NCBI GenBank assembly: GCA_942490985.1
Contig: CALNYW010000002.1
Coordinates: 62,001-126,000 of the forward strand
Direction: 5' to 3'
From: Thiosocius sp942490985
GTDB lineage: Bacteria > Pseudomonadota > Gammaproteobacteria > Chromatiales > Chromatiaceae
Length of the DNA: 64,000 nt
In this document: one piece after another, positions 1 through 7,043 of the stretch
How the letters are laid out: the number at the start of each line of letters is the position of its first letter
Position numbering within the stretch: the first letter of the stretch is position 1
Notes under the pieces: generated by a model
Database searches by the model: none
The model's input: the letters and a program-made list of their open reading frames with translations, nothing else
What the model was told of the DNA's origin: nothing
Program-made: the position numbers and the translations under genes

Positions 1-308
1 CGAAATGGGCGTTCCGCGCTCGCCCCAGCTACGGGCTCCCGGTGTTGCTGTTTTGGCGCAAACATCCCATCGAAGCGAGTGACGTTGACCCGCGATTTCG
101 GCACCGGGGCCGCCAGAGGGGCGATGAAGTCCAGTGGGCGATCGGTCGCCCTGAAGGCGGCCGATGGTTTTTGGTGCGAACACGGAATCGATTCCAGACC
201 GATAAAACCAAAGTAAACGACTCTATGGACCTGTGTTCCGCATCTTTCTACCTCTCCCGCAGCCTGAAGACACGTTTGCTGCGCCACAGCGGCGGCGCTC
301 CTGAACAA
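1..308. other. no recognisable gene at window edge
   Basis: The first 308 bases carry overlapping open frames on both strands, including a plus-strand frame open from the window edge to about 359, but none gives a protein I recognise and none has a clear ribosome binding site. A truncated gene entering from the left cannot be excluded. Confidence 0.3.
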
Positions 309-845
309 CTAACGCAACGGTTCGAGTGCGAATTGAAGGCTGGTGTCTTTATTCGATAGCCAGATTTCTCCGTCTTGTAGCGTGAACTGCAGCTCCATGT
401 TGCGTTGCGCGAACGAAGCGAGTTGCTCGCTGATACCTTCCGGCAACTTAAATACCGAAAGATGGGCGAAACGTTCGAGTTTTGCCGATATCTGCTTCCA
501 CCACACCGTGGCGGAACGATGCTGGAAGCAATAGATTATGACCCGCCCGGATCTGGAGCAGCCCTTCCTGATGCGTTTCTCATCCGGATGACCTGTCTCT
601 ATCCAGAGCGTGATTTCGCCGCTGAGCGAACGCTGCCACAGGTCGGGTTCGTCGTCCTGACTGATTCCGCGCGTAAAGCTCAGCTGCTCGTCGGCGTTCA
701 GGGCGAATGCAAGCACGCGAACCATCATGCGCTCGTCGGTCTCTGACGGATGGCGCGCGACGGTCAAGTTATGGGTTTGATAGTAGCCGCGGTCCAGGTC
801 AGATACCTGGAGCGAGCATCGGTAGATCGTCGAACTCAGCGCCAT
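309..845 (-). CDS. yaeQ: YaeQ family protein
   Basis: A 178-residue protein close in length to E. coli YaeQ (181). The N-terminus reads as a classic YaeQ (ALSSTIYRCSLQVSDLDRGY, then TLARHPSE-like VARHPSETDERMMVR and LAFALNA). The family has a PD-(D/E)XK nuclease-like fold; its biochemical role is unsettled, and older claims of RfaH suppression were not upheld as far as I know. The start at 845 puts the conserved MAL at the N-terminus. It is monocistronic here, with no recognised gene on either flank. Identity is sure, function is not. Confidence 0.93.
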   Translation of the reverse strand: MALSSTIYRCSLQVSDLDRGYYQTHNLTVARHPSETDERMMVRVLAFALNADEQLSFTRGISQDDEPDLWQRSLSGEITLWIETGHPDEKRIRKGCSRSGRVIIYCFQHRSATVWWKQISAKLERFAHLSVFKLPEGISEQLASFAQRNMELQFTLQDGEIWLSNKDTSLQFALEPLR

Positions 846-1187
846 GATTTGTTTTTTCGTCCTGTTGCTGCGCCCGTGTCTGCTTGTGCCCCGGGCCTTG
901 CAACGCTAGGAGCGTCTGGAGATCCAGTTTAGGTACCGACTTTTGTTTTGGCCGAAGCGAAGACACGTCGATTTCCACCTCGATGGTAACACTCGGTGGA
1001 CACGGCGCCCTTATCGACAACCGGGCGACAACCGGGGACAGACCACGCTTTAGCCTGCATCTCGCTACCGCCGATTGTGGCGGAACCCAGCCGAAGACGC
1101 CGGCAAAGGCCAAAAGCCTGAGTACGTCATTCAGCCGTCAGTCTGCACTAACCGCCTACAGGGCGATATTCTTCTGATCTGATTGAA
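846..1187. other. intergenic, no recognisable gene
   Basis: Short open frames exist on both strands (for example 884-1177 plus and 799-1113 minus) but the products are low-complexity, resemble nothing I know and one overlaps the YaeQ start. I see no RNA gene or repeat. Confidence 0.4.
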
Positions 1188-1619
1188 ATGAGAGACTTCC
1201 AGCGTGAAAAGGCTGTTCCGTTTTGCTTCCTGTTCGCCCACGTAATGCCAACCTGGGCATTCACGTGGAGCGCTCAAGAGTACGTTGCCAACGGCTCAAT
1301 CGTTCACTAAGAAAAATTCACGATAGAAGATCGCGAGAAAATTGCTCATTGCACCGGAATAGTAAAAGGCGCACTGGCAGGTATCGCGACAACCCGATTC
1401 CTCCATGGGGGGGATCCCGATGCAATTTCCACATGTCTTCCTTCGATGGACGTAGAAAACCGTAGTGTGTTTGACATCCAAAAAGACGTTAACGCCACCA
1501 TTCAGCTCATGACGAAAGATATGGATATCAAAGGATATCCAACAGACTGCAGGCGCAGCAGTGGCAACTGCTTTGATTGCGCTATATCCCTGTCTGATGG
1601 AGTGATGCGGCGCCCTTGA
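1188..1619 (+). pseudogene. small exported-type protein gene interrupted by TAA
   Basis: One reading frame runs from ATG 1188 to TGA 1617-1619 and is broken only by TAA at 1308-1310 (codon 41). Before the stop it has a hydrophobic N-terminal stretch (FCFLFAHVMPTWAFTWSA) like a signal peptide. After it the frame continues for 102 codons with a Cys-bearing helical pattern (IAHCTGIVKGALAGIA, later STCLP and paired Cys near the end). The spacing faintly recalls Rap1a/Tai-type small exported proteins, whose cores have a Cys-x-G-x2-G helix, but I would not assign the family. Both halves look like one protein, so a nonsense mutation is the simplest reading. Confidence 0.45.
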
Positions 1620-1715
1620 CTAGACCGCTAGTGGCCGAACTGAGACAAAGCGGCAGGTTGCAGGAGAAAACCTGCGAAATTGAGTCGGGCATGGGTATGC
1701 AGTCGACCCAAAACG

Positions 1716-1746
1716 GAAGAAGCCCCGCTTTTGGCGGGGCTTCTTC
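1716..1746 (-). terminator. Rho-independent terminator of cspA
   Basis: A perfect 13-bp stem (GAAGAAGCCCCGC at 1716-1728 with its complement at 1734-1746) closes a 5-nt loop. Read on the minus strand it lies 30 bases after the cold-shock gene and is followed by CCGTTTT. It may also work on the plus strand. Confidence 0.85.
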
Positions 1747-1775
1747 ACCAGGTGGCTAGCACCTGGCACCTAGGT

Positions 1776-1979
1776 TTACTCGGTTACGACGTTCGCCGCG
1801 CTGGGGCCTTTGGGGCCTTGCTCGATGTCGAACGAGACGGACTGCCCTTCGGACAGGGATTTGAAACCACCGGCTTGGATGGCATTGTGGTGGACGAAGA
1901 CGTCCTTGGAACCATCAGTAGGGGTGATAAAGCCAAAGCCTTTTTCGTCACTGAACCACTTAACTGTACCTGTAGCCAT
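1776..1979 (-). CDS. cspA: cold-shock protein, CspA family
   Basis: A 67-residue single cold-shock domain that binds single-stranded RNA and DNA. Both RNA-binding motifs are present: KGFGFI (RNP1) and VFVHH (RNP2), after the usual GTVKWF start. Length matches CspA/CspD-type proteins. An AGAGGT sequence lies just upstream of the ATG. The gene stands alone with a strong terminator behind it and about 590 bases without another gene in front, which leaves room for a long 5' leader of the kind known to control csp mRNAs; I could not fold it. Which csp paralogue it is cannot be told from one copy. Confidence 0.95.
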   Translation of the reverse strand: MATGTVKWFSDEKGFGFITPTDGSKDVFVHHNAIQAGGFKSLSEGQSVSFDIEQGPKGPSAANVVTE

Positions 1980-2566
1980 TACGGTTACCTCTATTTAGTT
2001 TTAACGTGTGTTTATGCAGACAAATGCTGACGAATTGCGGAAGGGTCTGCCACGAATAGACGCGAGAGGAACTGCCGAAAAACTACAAAAATTCACTGCT
2101 GCAAGCGCATCATCTCGAATACCTTACTCGAATGCAAGGTTTTCCTTGTGGATGCCCACCAGGGATAGAACTCGGCGTCCTCGGATACTTGGGCAATATC
2201 GGGGATAGGGTGCAACAAATTGATCCTGCTTCGGCAGCGTTCTTTTGACCGATTATGACCGCCTTCACCCGTAGCCAAGTGTGCTGGCTATCTCCGCGTA
2301 TGGCCGAGACCGTGTGAAAACTCAAAAGTGGGCCTCTGAAATCGTTTCTCAGCTTGAGGCGATTTGCATCAATGTCACGGTATTGCCGATTACCTGCGGG
2401 AGATTCTGTTGCCTACACGTGGACTGAAAGAGCATTGTTCGACCGGCAGTCTACGGGTCATCCCTCGACGGAGTTTTCACCCACCCTCGGCCGAATCCAG
2501 TCTAAACCATCAGCGCGCGGGACTGTCCGCCGTTGGCTCTGCTGTCGAGGTTGATTGCTGCCTGGG
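1980..2566. other. long intergenic region, probable cspA leader
   Basis: No credible gene. The part next to 1979 should contain the promoter and leader of the cold-shock gene. The part from about 2300 to 2560 has short open frames in several frames with no family resemblance and looks like decayed sequence. Confidence 0.4.
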
Positions 2567-3166
2567 TCAACGCTGATCGATGTGATTTGCAACCGCATCG
2601 ATTTCTTCATCGCTCAATCGTTGGGCAACGGTTCGCATGAGCTGTTGAACGTCATTGGCGCGGTCGCCGGCACGAAAGCGCTGGAGTTGGCGTGCGATAT
2701 AGCCCGCGCTGAGCCCATGTAACGCCGGGTACGTCGCGTTGGCCGAACGCGCCTCGTTGCCGTGGCAGCTTTGGCAAGCGGGCTTACCATTCAGCCCCTG
2801 GGCGTAGAGTTTTTTTCCGAGCATTGACGGCGAGTTTGCAATCGCTGGTTCCGCTGTCGGTCGCGGCTTAGTCGAGAAGTAGCGAACCACTGCGGCGTCG
2901 TCTTTGGCGTCCAATAGAAACAAGGCCGAGGTCATCATCCCGCTTGGGTCGACGCGTTTGCCGGCGCGAAAATCGGCAAGCTGCTTGCGCAGGTAGGCGG
3001 CAGACTGGCCGGCAATGGCCGGTATGGTCGGATCGTAGATAGCGCCGTCGATCCCGTGACAGTAGGTGCACGAGTCCCACGGTTCACGGTTCATCAGGTC
3101 ATCGAGCGATTCGTCTGTCGCCGCGGCGTAGCCGCTGACGATGCTGGCAAGCAGGCCAATGAGCAT
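2567..3166 (-). CDS. diheme cytochrome c (c4 type)
   Basis: A 199-residue exported protein with two c-type heme attachment sites, CTYCH near residue 35 and CQSCH near residue 133, one per half, as in cytochrome c4. The N-terminus (LIGLLASIVSGYAAA) is a signal peptide, so it acts in the periplasm. Each half keeps the family pattern of P-x-L/I-x-G after the heme and a helix with YxxxQLxxFRxGxR (YLRKQLADFRAGKR; YIARQLQRFRAGDR). Cytochromes c4 pass electrons to terminal oxidases or other acceptors. It lies downstream of cyanase in the same direction (49 bases between), which may be chance. Partner not visible. Confidence 0.85.
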   Translation of the reverse strand: MLIGLLASIVSGYAAATDESLDDLMNREPWDSCTYCHGIDGAIYDPTIPAIAGQSAAYLRKQLADFRAGKRVDPSGMMTSALFLLDAKDDAAVVRYFSTKPRPTAEPAIANSPSMLGKKLYAQGLNGKPACQSCHGNEARSANATYPALHGLSAGYIARQLQRFRAGDRANDVQQLMRTVAQRLSDEEIDAVANHIDQR

Positions 3167-3215
3167 GGCCCGCTGCCAGTCACGATTGCGTTCGGTGTTC
3201 GGCGTGTGAACGTGC

Positions 3216-3656
3216 TTACCAGGACTTGTAAGGCAGGAACTTGCCGTTCAGCGTGATCACCACGCGATCACCGGCAGGATTTTTTTCCTTGTCGATGTTC
3301 ATGTTGTAGTCGATGGCGGACATGATGCCGTCACCGAACTTCTCGTGGATGATCTCCTTGATGGTCTCGCCGTATACACCGACGATCTCGTAGAGCCGGT
3401 AGATCAGCGGGTCTGTCGGCACGATCTGGTCCCATTTCTTGTTCGGGAATTCCTGCAGGGCGGTTGATACTGCGGCATCGAGGCCGAGCGCAGCGGTCAG
3501 CGAGTCGGCGTTGCTTGCGTCAAGGTGGTTCATGCCGAGGCAGGCGGAAACGACGTACTCCGGCGAAAGACCGGCCGCTTGTGCGATGGCCTCCCAGGTC
3601 ATGTCCTTGGCTTTCTTGGCAGCCAGGATGGCGTCACGCATTTCTGATTTATTCAT
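3216..3656 (-). CDS. cynS: cyanase (cyanate hydratase)
   Basis: A 146-residue cytoplasmic enzyme that converts cyanate and bicarbonate to ammonia and two CO2. Catalytic residues of the E. coli enzyme (Arg96, Glu99, Ser122) align with R87, E90 (YRLYE) and S113 (GIMSAIDY), and the C-terminus ends in the typical LNGKFLPYKSW. The N-terminal domain is the helix-turn-helix-like fold of the family. The reading frame extends upstream to 3944, but ATG 3656 is chosen because it opens the conserved MNKSEMRDAILAAK. It is divergent from an ABC importer and has its own -24/-12 promoter, so it belongs to the sigma-54 locus described here. Confidence 0.96.
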   Translation of the reverse strand: MNKSEMRDAILAAKKAKDMTWEAIAQAAGLSPEYVVSACLGMNHLDASNADSLTAALGLDAAVSTALQEFPNKKWDQIVPTDPLIYRLYEIVGVYGETIKEIIHEKFGDGIMSAIDYNMNIDKEKNPAGDRVVITLNGKFLPYKSW

Positions 3657-3705
3657 GGCACAGCTTCCTCTTGAGGTTTCGCGGTCTAGGTTGAGCCGGA
3701 ATGAA

Positions 3706-3720
3706 GCAAAAGCAGTGCCA
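3706..3720 (-). promoter_or_regulatory. sigma-54 promoter of cynS
   Basis: Minus-strand TGGCACTGCTTTTGC matches the -24/-12 consensus TGGCAC-N5-TTGC with exactly 10 bases between the GG and GC dinucleotides. It lies 49 bases upstream of the cyanase start. Confidence 0.8.
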
Positions 3721-3792
3721 GTTGGGAGTGGCGCTGTCCCAATCAGGGCGCCACGACGTTTGTCGAGCCGGATTCGCAGGAATGTCACGTCG

Positions 3793-3815
3793 TTTGTCCG
3801 ACATAGTCGACAAAG
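3793..3815. promoter_or_regulatory. inverted-repeat activator site (UAS), copy 1
   Basis: An inverted repeat with arms TTTGTC (3793-3798) and GACAAA (3809-3814) between two divergent sigma-54 promoters. It matches the site at 8711-8733 at 19 of 23 positions, sharing CCGACAT- or TCGACAT-like centre and GTCGACAAAG end. It sits 72 bases from the cynS -24 element and 58 from that of the ABC operon, the usual range for enhancer-type sites of sigma-54 activators. The likely binder is the activator at 7044-8654. Confidence 0.7.
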
Positions 3816-3873
3816 TGGACACATTGCCCGCCGATTGGCGATGAAAACCACGACCGCGAAAGGAAATTTCGGC

Positions 3874-3889
3874 TGGCATGATCTCTGCA
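3874..3889 (+). promoter_or_regulatory. sigma-54 promoter of the ABC operon
   Basis: TGGCATGATCTCTGCA has the -24 GG and -12 GC dinucleotides 10 bases apart and a good -24 box; the -12 box is CTGCA rather than TTGCA. It ends 35 bases before the start codon at 3925. Confidence 0.72.
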
Positions 3890-3924
3890 GAACCACCCCT
3901 GTCAAAGTTTTCAGGGGCTCGTTC

Positions 3925-4728
3925 ATGAGCGCAAGTATCAGCATCGACTACATCACCCACACGTTCAAAGGACAGCCAGCACCGACACTGGAAAACATCG
4001 AATTGAAGATCCATCCGGGCGAGCGGATTGCACTGATCGGACGCAGCGGCTGTGGAAAATCCACCCTGCTGCACATGTTGGCTGGCCTGCTGCTCCCGTC
4101 AGAGGGCTGCGTCCGTATCCACGGCCACCAGGTCAGCAAGCCGAGCGCGAAATGGAACATGATGTTCCAGAAACCGTCGCTCTACCCATGGATGAACGTT
4201 CGGGAGAACGCCGAGCTGGGCCTGGTGTTCGGCGGTGCGCGCGACCCGAAAAAAATCGACCGACTGTTGGAAATGGTCGGCCTTAGTGAAAAGGCCGACG
4301 AGAATGTCCAAAGCCTTTCGGGCGGCCAACAACAGCGCGTCGCGCTGGCTCGGTCGCTTGCCACATCGCCGGAACTGTTGCTGCTCGACGAGCCGTTTTC
4401 GGCCCTCGACGCCTTCACCCGGGCGAGCCTGCAGGACGAGGTCGCCGAGATTACCGGCCGCGAAGACCTGACCATGGTGATCGTCACACACGACATCGAC
4501 GAAGCCGTTGCCATGGCTGACCGCGTGCTGATCATGTCGGCCAACCCTGGCCATATCGTCGGTGAGCTCAACGTCGATCTGCCCTTCCCGCGCAACCGCG
4601 CCTCCGCCGAATTCAGCCGTCAGCGCGAGGCGCTGATGACCCAATTCGAAAGCCTGGTAGCAGGCGGCCCAGCAGCGACTCAAGACGACGCAGACGACGT
4701 TGTGGCCGGCTCGAAACAGGCCGCCTGA
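3925..4728 (+). CDS. ABC importer ATPase, nitrate/sulfonate/cyanate type
   Basis: A 267-residue nucleotide-binding subunit. Walker A is GRSGCGKST, the signature LSGGQQQR, Walker B LLLLDEP, and the H-loop IVTHDIDEA. It resembles NrtD/SsuB/TauB/CynD ATPases. The frame stays open far upstream to 3439, but ATG 3925 follows the sigma-54 promoter, has an AGGGG-type binding site and starts the ABC domain properly. About 30 residues after the domain form an Ala/Asp-rich tail. It is the first gene of a three-gene importer (ATPase, binding protein, permease), an order differing from the usual SBP-first layout. Substrate is not decided by the sequence; divergent cyanase favours cyanate or a cyanate-yielding compound. 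Confidence 0.92.
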   Translation: MSASISIDYITHTFKGQPAPTLENIELKIHPGERIALIGRSGCGKSTLLHMLAGLLLPSEGCVRIHGHQVSKPSAKWNMMFQKPSLYPWMNVRENAELGLVFGGARDPKKIDRLLEMVGLSEKADENVQSLSGGQQQRVALARSLATSPELLLLDEPFSALDAFTRASLQDEVAEITGREDLTMVIVTHDIDEAVAMADRVLIMSANPGHIVGELNVDLPFPRNRASAEFSRQREALMTQFESLVAGGPAATQDDADDVVAGSKQAA

Positions 4729-4767
4729 TCCGACCAATTAACCCAGTTAGAAACCTAGGAGTACCCC

Positions 4768-6006
4768 GTGCCCAAGATCAACGAAGAAGAGCTTCAATAC
4801 CTGCAGGACCATGAAATGAGTCGCCGCGACTTCATGCTGGATTCACTCGCGATGGGTGGTCTGGCGGCCGGCATGACCCTGCCCGGCATGAGCCTGGCCA
4901 ACATGACCCCGCCCGAAGATGAGGTCGTGCGGATCGGTTACCTGCCGATCACCGATGCCACGGCGTTGCTGGTGGCGCATGGGATGGGGTTCTTTGAAGA
5001 CGAGGGTCTGAAGGCCGAAAAGCCTACCCTGATCCGCGGTTGGTCGCCGCTGGTGGAGGGATTTGCCGCGGGCAAGTTCAATCTCGTGCACCTGCTCAAG
5101 CCGATCCCGGTCTGGATGCGTTACAACAACGACTTTCCGGTCAAGGTGATGTCATGGGCGCACATCAATGGCTCCGCGCTGGTTGTCGGTAAACACACCG
5201 GCGCTGAGGACTTCAAAGACCTCGGCGGGCTGCAGATCGCGGTGCCTTACTGGTACTCCATGCACAACATCGTGCTGCAGATGGGCCTGCGCGAGGCCGG
5301 CCTCAAGCCGGTGATCAAGGATCAGACCGCACCGCTGGCCAAAGATGAGGTCAACCTGATGATCATGCCGCCGCCGGACATGCCGCCGGCACTGGCGGCC
5401 AAGAAGATCGACGCCTTCATTGTTGCCGAGCCGTTTAATGCATTCGGCGAACTGAAGGCAGGCGGCAAGATGCTGCGTTTCACTGGCGACATGTGGAAAA
5501 ACCACCCGTGCTGCGTGATCTGCATGAATGAGCAGACCGTGGCGGCCAAGCCCGAGTGGACGCAAAAGGTCATGAACGCGATCGTCAAGGCGCAGGTCTA
5601 CGCCCAGGAGAACAAGGAAGAGGTCGCAATGATGATGTCGCGCGATGGCAAGAAGTACCTGCCGATGCCGGGCAAGGCGGTGGTCCGCGCGATGACCCTT
5701 TACGACGAAGAGAAGTACGCCAAGCCGCATGCGATTCGTCACGCCAAAGAATTCGCCAACGGCCGTATCGACTTTTCGCCGTACCCGTATCCGTCGGCCA
5801 CCAAGCTGATCGTCGATTCGATGAACGACACTTTGGTCGGTGGCGACAAGACCTTCCTGAAGGGCCTTGACCCGCAGTTCGTGGCGGATGACCTGGTCGA
5901 TTACAAGCACGTCAAAGTGGCCATGGAGAAACACAAGGGTTGGGAGAACGCGCCGGGTGTCGATCCAGCCAACCCATACGAGCGCGAGGAAGTGGTGAAG
6001 ATATGA
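4768..6006 (+). CDS. ABC importer substrate-binding protein (NMT1/Nrt-like)
   Basis: A 412-residue periplasmic binding protein of the nitrate/sulfonate/cyanate class. The N-terminus carries a twin-arginine signal (SRRDFML at residues 18-24, then a mildly hydrophobic Ala/Gly/Met stretch), so it is probably exported folded. The body begins VVRIGYLPITDATALLVAHGMGFFEDEGL, the standard opening of the family. The GTG start at 4768 follows TAGGAG by six bases. It keeps a marked MPPPDMPPAL segment near residue 200 and a DMWKNHPCCVICMNE segment lining the usual ligand region. The stop overlaps the permease start (ATGA). Ligand unknown: nitrate, cyanate and short sulfonates are all used by relatives. 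Confidence 0.88.
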   Translation: MPKINEEELQYLQDHEMSRRDFMLDSLAMGGLAAGMTLPGMSLANMTPPEDEVVRIGYLPITDATALLVAHGMGFFEDEGLKAEKPTLIRGWSPLVEGFAAGKFNLVHLLKPIPVWMRYNNDFPVKVMSWAHINGSALVVGKHTGAEDFKDLGGLQIAVPYWYSMHNIVLQMGLREAGLKPVIKDQTAPLAKDEVNLMIMPPPDMPPALAAKKIDAFIVAEPFNAFGELKAGGKMLRFTGDMWKNHPCCVICMNEQTVAAKPEWTQKVMNAIVKAQVYAQENKEEVAMMMSRDGKKYLPMPGKAVVRAMTLYDEEKYAKPHAIRHAKEFANGRIDFSPYPYPSATKLIVDSMNDTLVGGDKTFLKGLDPQFVADDLVDYKHVKVAMEKHKGWENAPGVDPANPYEREEVVKI

Positions 6007-6845
6007 GCACGCCGCAGCCCGTGATGGTCGCCAAGCTCGACCATCGGCACGAAAGCGTTGACTGGGGTGAGCTCGGGCGATTTTTTGTCAGCAAGCTGGG
6101 CTATCCCTTGGTGGGTATCGCCGTGCTGATCGCCGTCTGGTGGCTGGGCGGCTGGATGATTGCCAGCAACCCGGACACCGAGTCGTTTGCCGACTTTGCC
6201 CCGGCGCCTGCGTTCGCCCGCCTGACCGAACTGCTGGCCAACGGTTACGTCTGGGAGGCCACGGCGCCAAGCCTCGAGCGGATTGGTTTGGGTCTATTGT
6301 GGGCGGTCGTGCTGGGCGTGCCGGTCGGTGTCGGCATTGGCTTGTTCGCCAGCATGCGCGAGATCACTCACGTGCCGTTCCAGTTCCTGCGGATGATCTC
6401 ACCGTTGGCCTGGATGCCGATCGCGGTGCTGGCTTTTGCGACCTGGGACGGCGCCATCGTGTTCCTGATCGCCGTGGCAGCGATCTGGCCGGTGCTGTTT
6501 TCGACCGCGCAGGGTGTTCGTCGCATCGACCCCTTGTGGTTCAAGGTGGCGAAGAACCTCGGTGCTGACGGCTTTCAGATGCTGCGTCGGATTATCTTCC
6601 CGGCGATCGCTCAGGATATTTTTGCCGGGATCCGGCTCGCGGTGGGCGTGGCCTGGATCGTCTTGGTGCCGGCCGAGTATCTCGGCGTGACCAGCGGGCT
6701 CGGTTATGCGATCAACGATGCACGGGATACGCTGGAATATGACACCCTGGCCGCTATGGTGGTCGTGATCGGCGTGATCGGTTTCTTCCTCGACGGCATT
6801 TGCGTCAGTCTCATCAAGCGGTTCAGCTGGCACCATCAGGATTGA
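6003..6845 (+). CDS. ABC importer permease, nitrate/sulfonate/cyanate type
   Basis: A 280-residue inner-membrane permease of the SsuC/TauC/NrtB class. A transmembrane helix at about 32-51 is followed by the transport domain with several more helices and the EAA-type coupling loop (KVAKNLGADGFQMLRRIIFPAI near residues 181-202). ATG 6003 overlaps the preceding stop, so translation is probably coupled. An upstream in-frame start is possible but would run inside the binding-protein gene. With 3925 and 4768 it makes a complete importer. A small GC-rich hairpin follows at 6852. Confidence 0.92.
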   Translation: MSTPQPVMVAKLDHRHESVDWGELGRFFVSKLGYPLVGIAVLIAVWWLGGWMIASNPDTESFADFAPAPAFARLTELLANGYVWEATAPSLERIGLGLLWAVVLGVPVGVGIGLFASMREITHVPFQFLRMISPLAWMPIAVLAFATWDGAIVFLIAVAAIWPVLFSTAQGVRRIDPLWFKVAKNLGADGFQMLRRIIFPAIAQDIFAGIRLAVGVAWIVLVPAEYLGVTSGLGYAINDARDTLEYDTLAAMVVVIGVIGFFLDGICVSLIKRFSWHHQD

Positions 6846-6851
6846 GCCGCG

Positions 6852-6866
6852 TCGGGCGGCGCCCGA
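6852..6866 (+). terminator. weak hairpin after the ABC operon
   Basis: TCGGGC-GGC-GCCCGA forms a 6-bp stem seven bases after the permease stop. No U-run follows directly, so termination would be partial, allowing some read-through into the activator gene. Confidence 0.35.
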
Positions 6867-6893
6867 TTGCTCGAAAATAAGGCAAACAGGCTC

Positions 6894-6924
6894 GGTCGGC
6901 CGCACTACATTGGTGCAGTCGGCC
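6894..6924. promoter_or_regulatory. imperfect 31-bp inverted repeat upstream of the activator gene
   Basis: Arms GGTCGGCCGCAC and GTGCAGTCGGCC pair at 9 of 12 positions around a short centre. It lies about 65 bases before the -24 element at 6990, where an enhancer site would be expected, but its sequence differs from the GTCGACAAAG operator found upstream of cynS and osmC. Low confidence as a protein site. Confidence 0.35.
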
Positions 6925-6989
6925 GGGCCTTTGTCGCACTGATTGGGCGGTCCCGCCAGATCGGGCCGCCGTGCGGTTGGTTGCCGGCC

Positions 6990-7004
6990 TGGCATCTGTC
7001 TTGC
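6990..7004 (+). promoter_or_regulatory. sigma-54 promoter of the activator gene
   Basis: TGGCATCTGTCTTGC keeps GG and GC 10 bases apart with a perfect TTGC -12 box. It lies 39 bases before the ATG at 7044 and suggests that the activator drives its own synthesis. Confidence 0.65.
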
Positions 7005-7043
7005 TGCATCGGTTGTTTCTCTGTGCGTTATCGAATGGTTGCG

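Noticed and set aside
1308..1310. Stop-codon recoding (readthrough or unusual residue) at TAA
   Set aside because: UAA is not used for selenocysteine or pyrrolysine and no context for programmed readthrough is seen; a broken gene is simpler.
3439..3924. N-terminal extension of the ABC ATPase frame upstream of 3925
   Set aside because: It runs through the divergent sigma-54 promoters and inside cyanase on the other strand, and has no homology to ABC proteins.
3925..6845. Naming the importer CynABD or NrtABD
   Set aside because: Family is clear but the sequence alone does not decide between cyanate, nitrate, sulfonates and related ligands.
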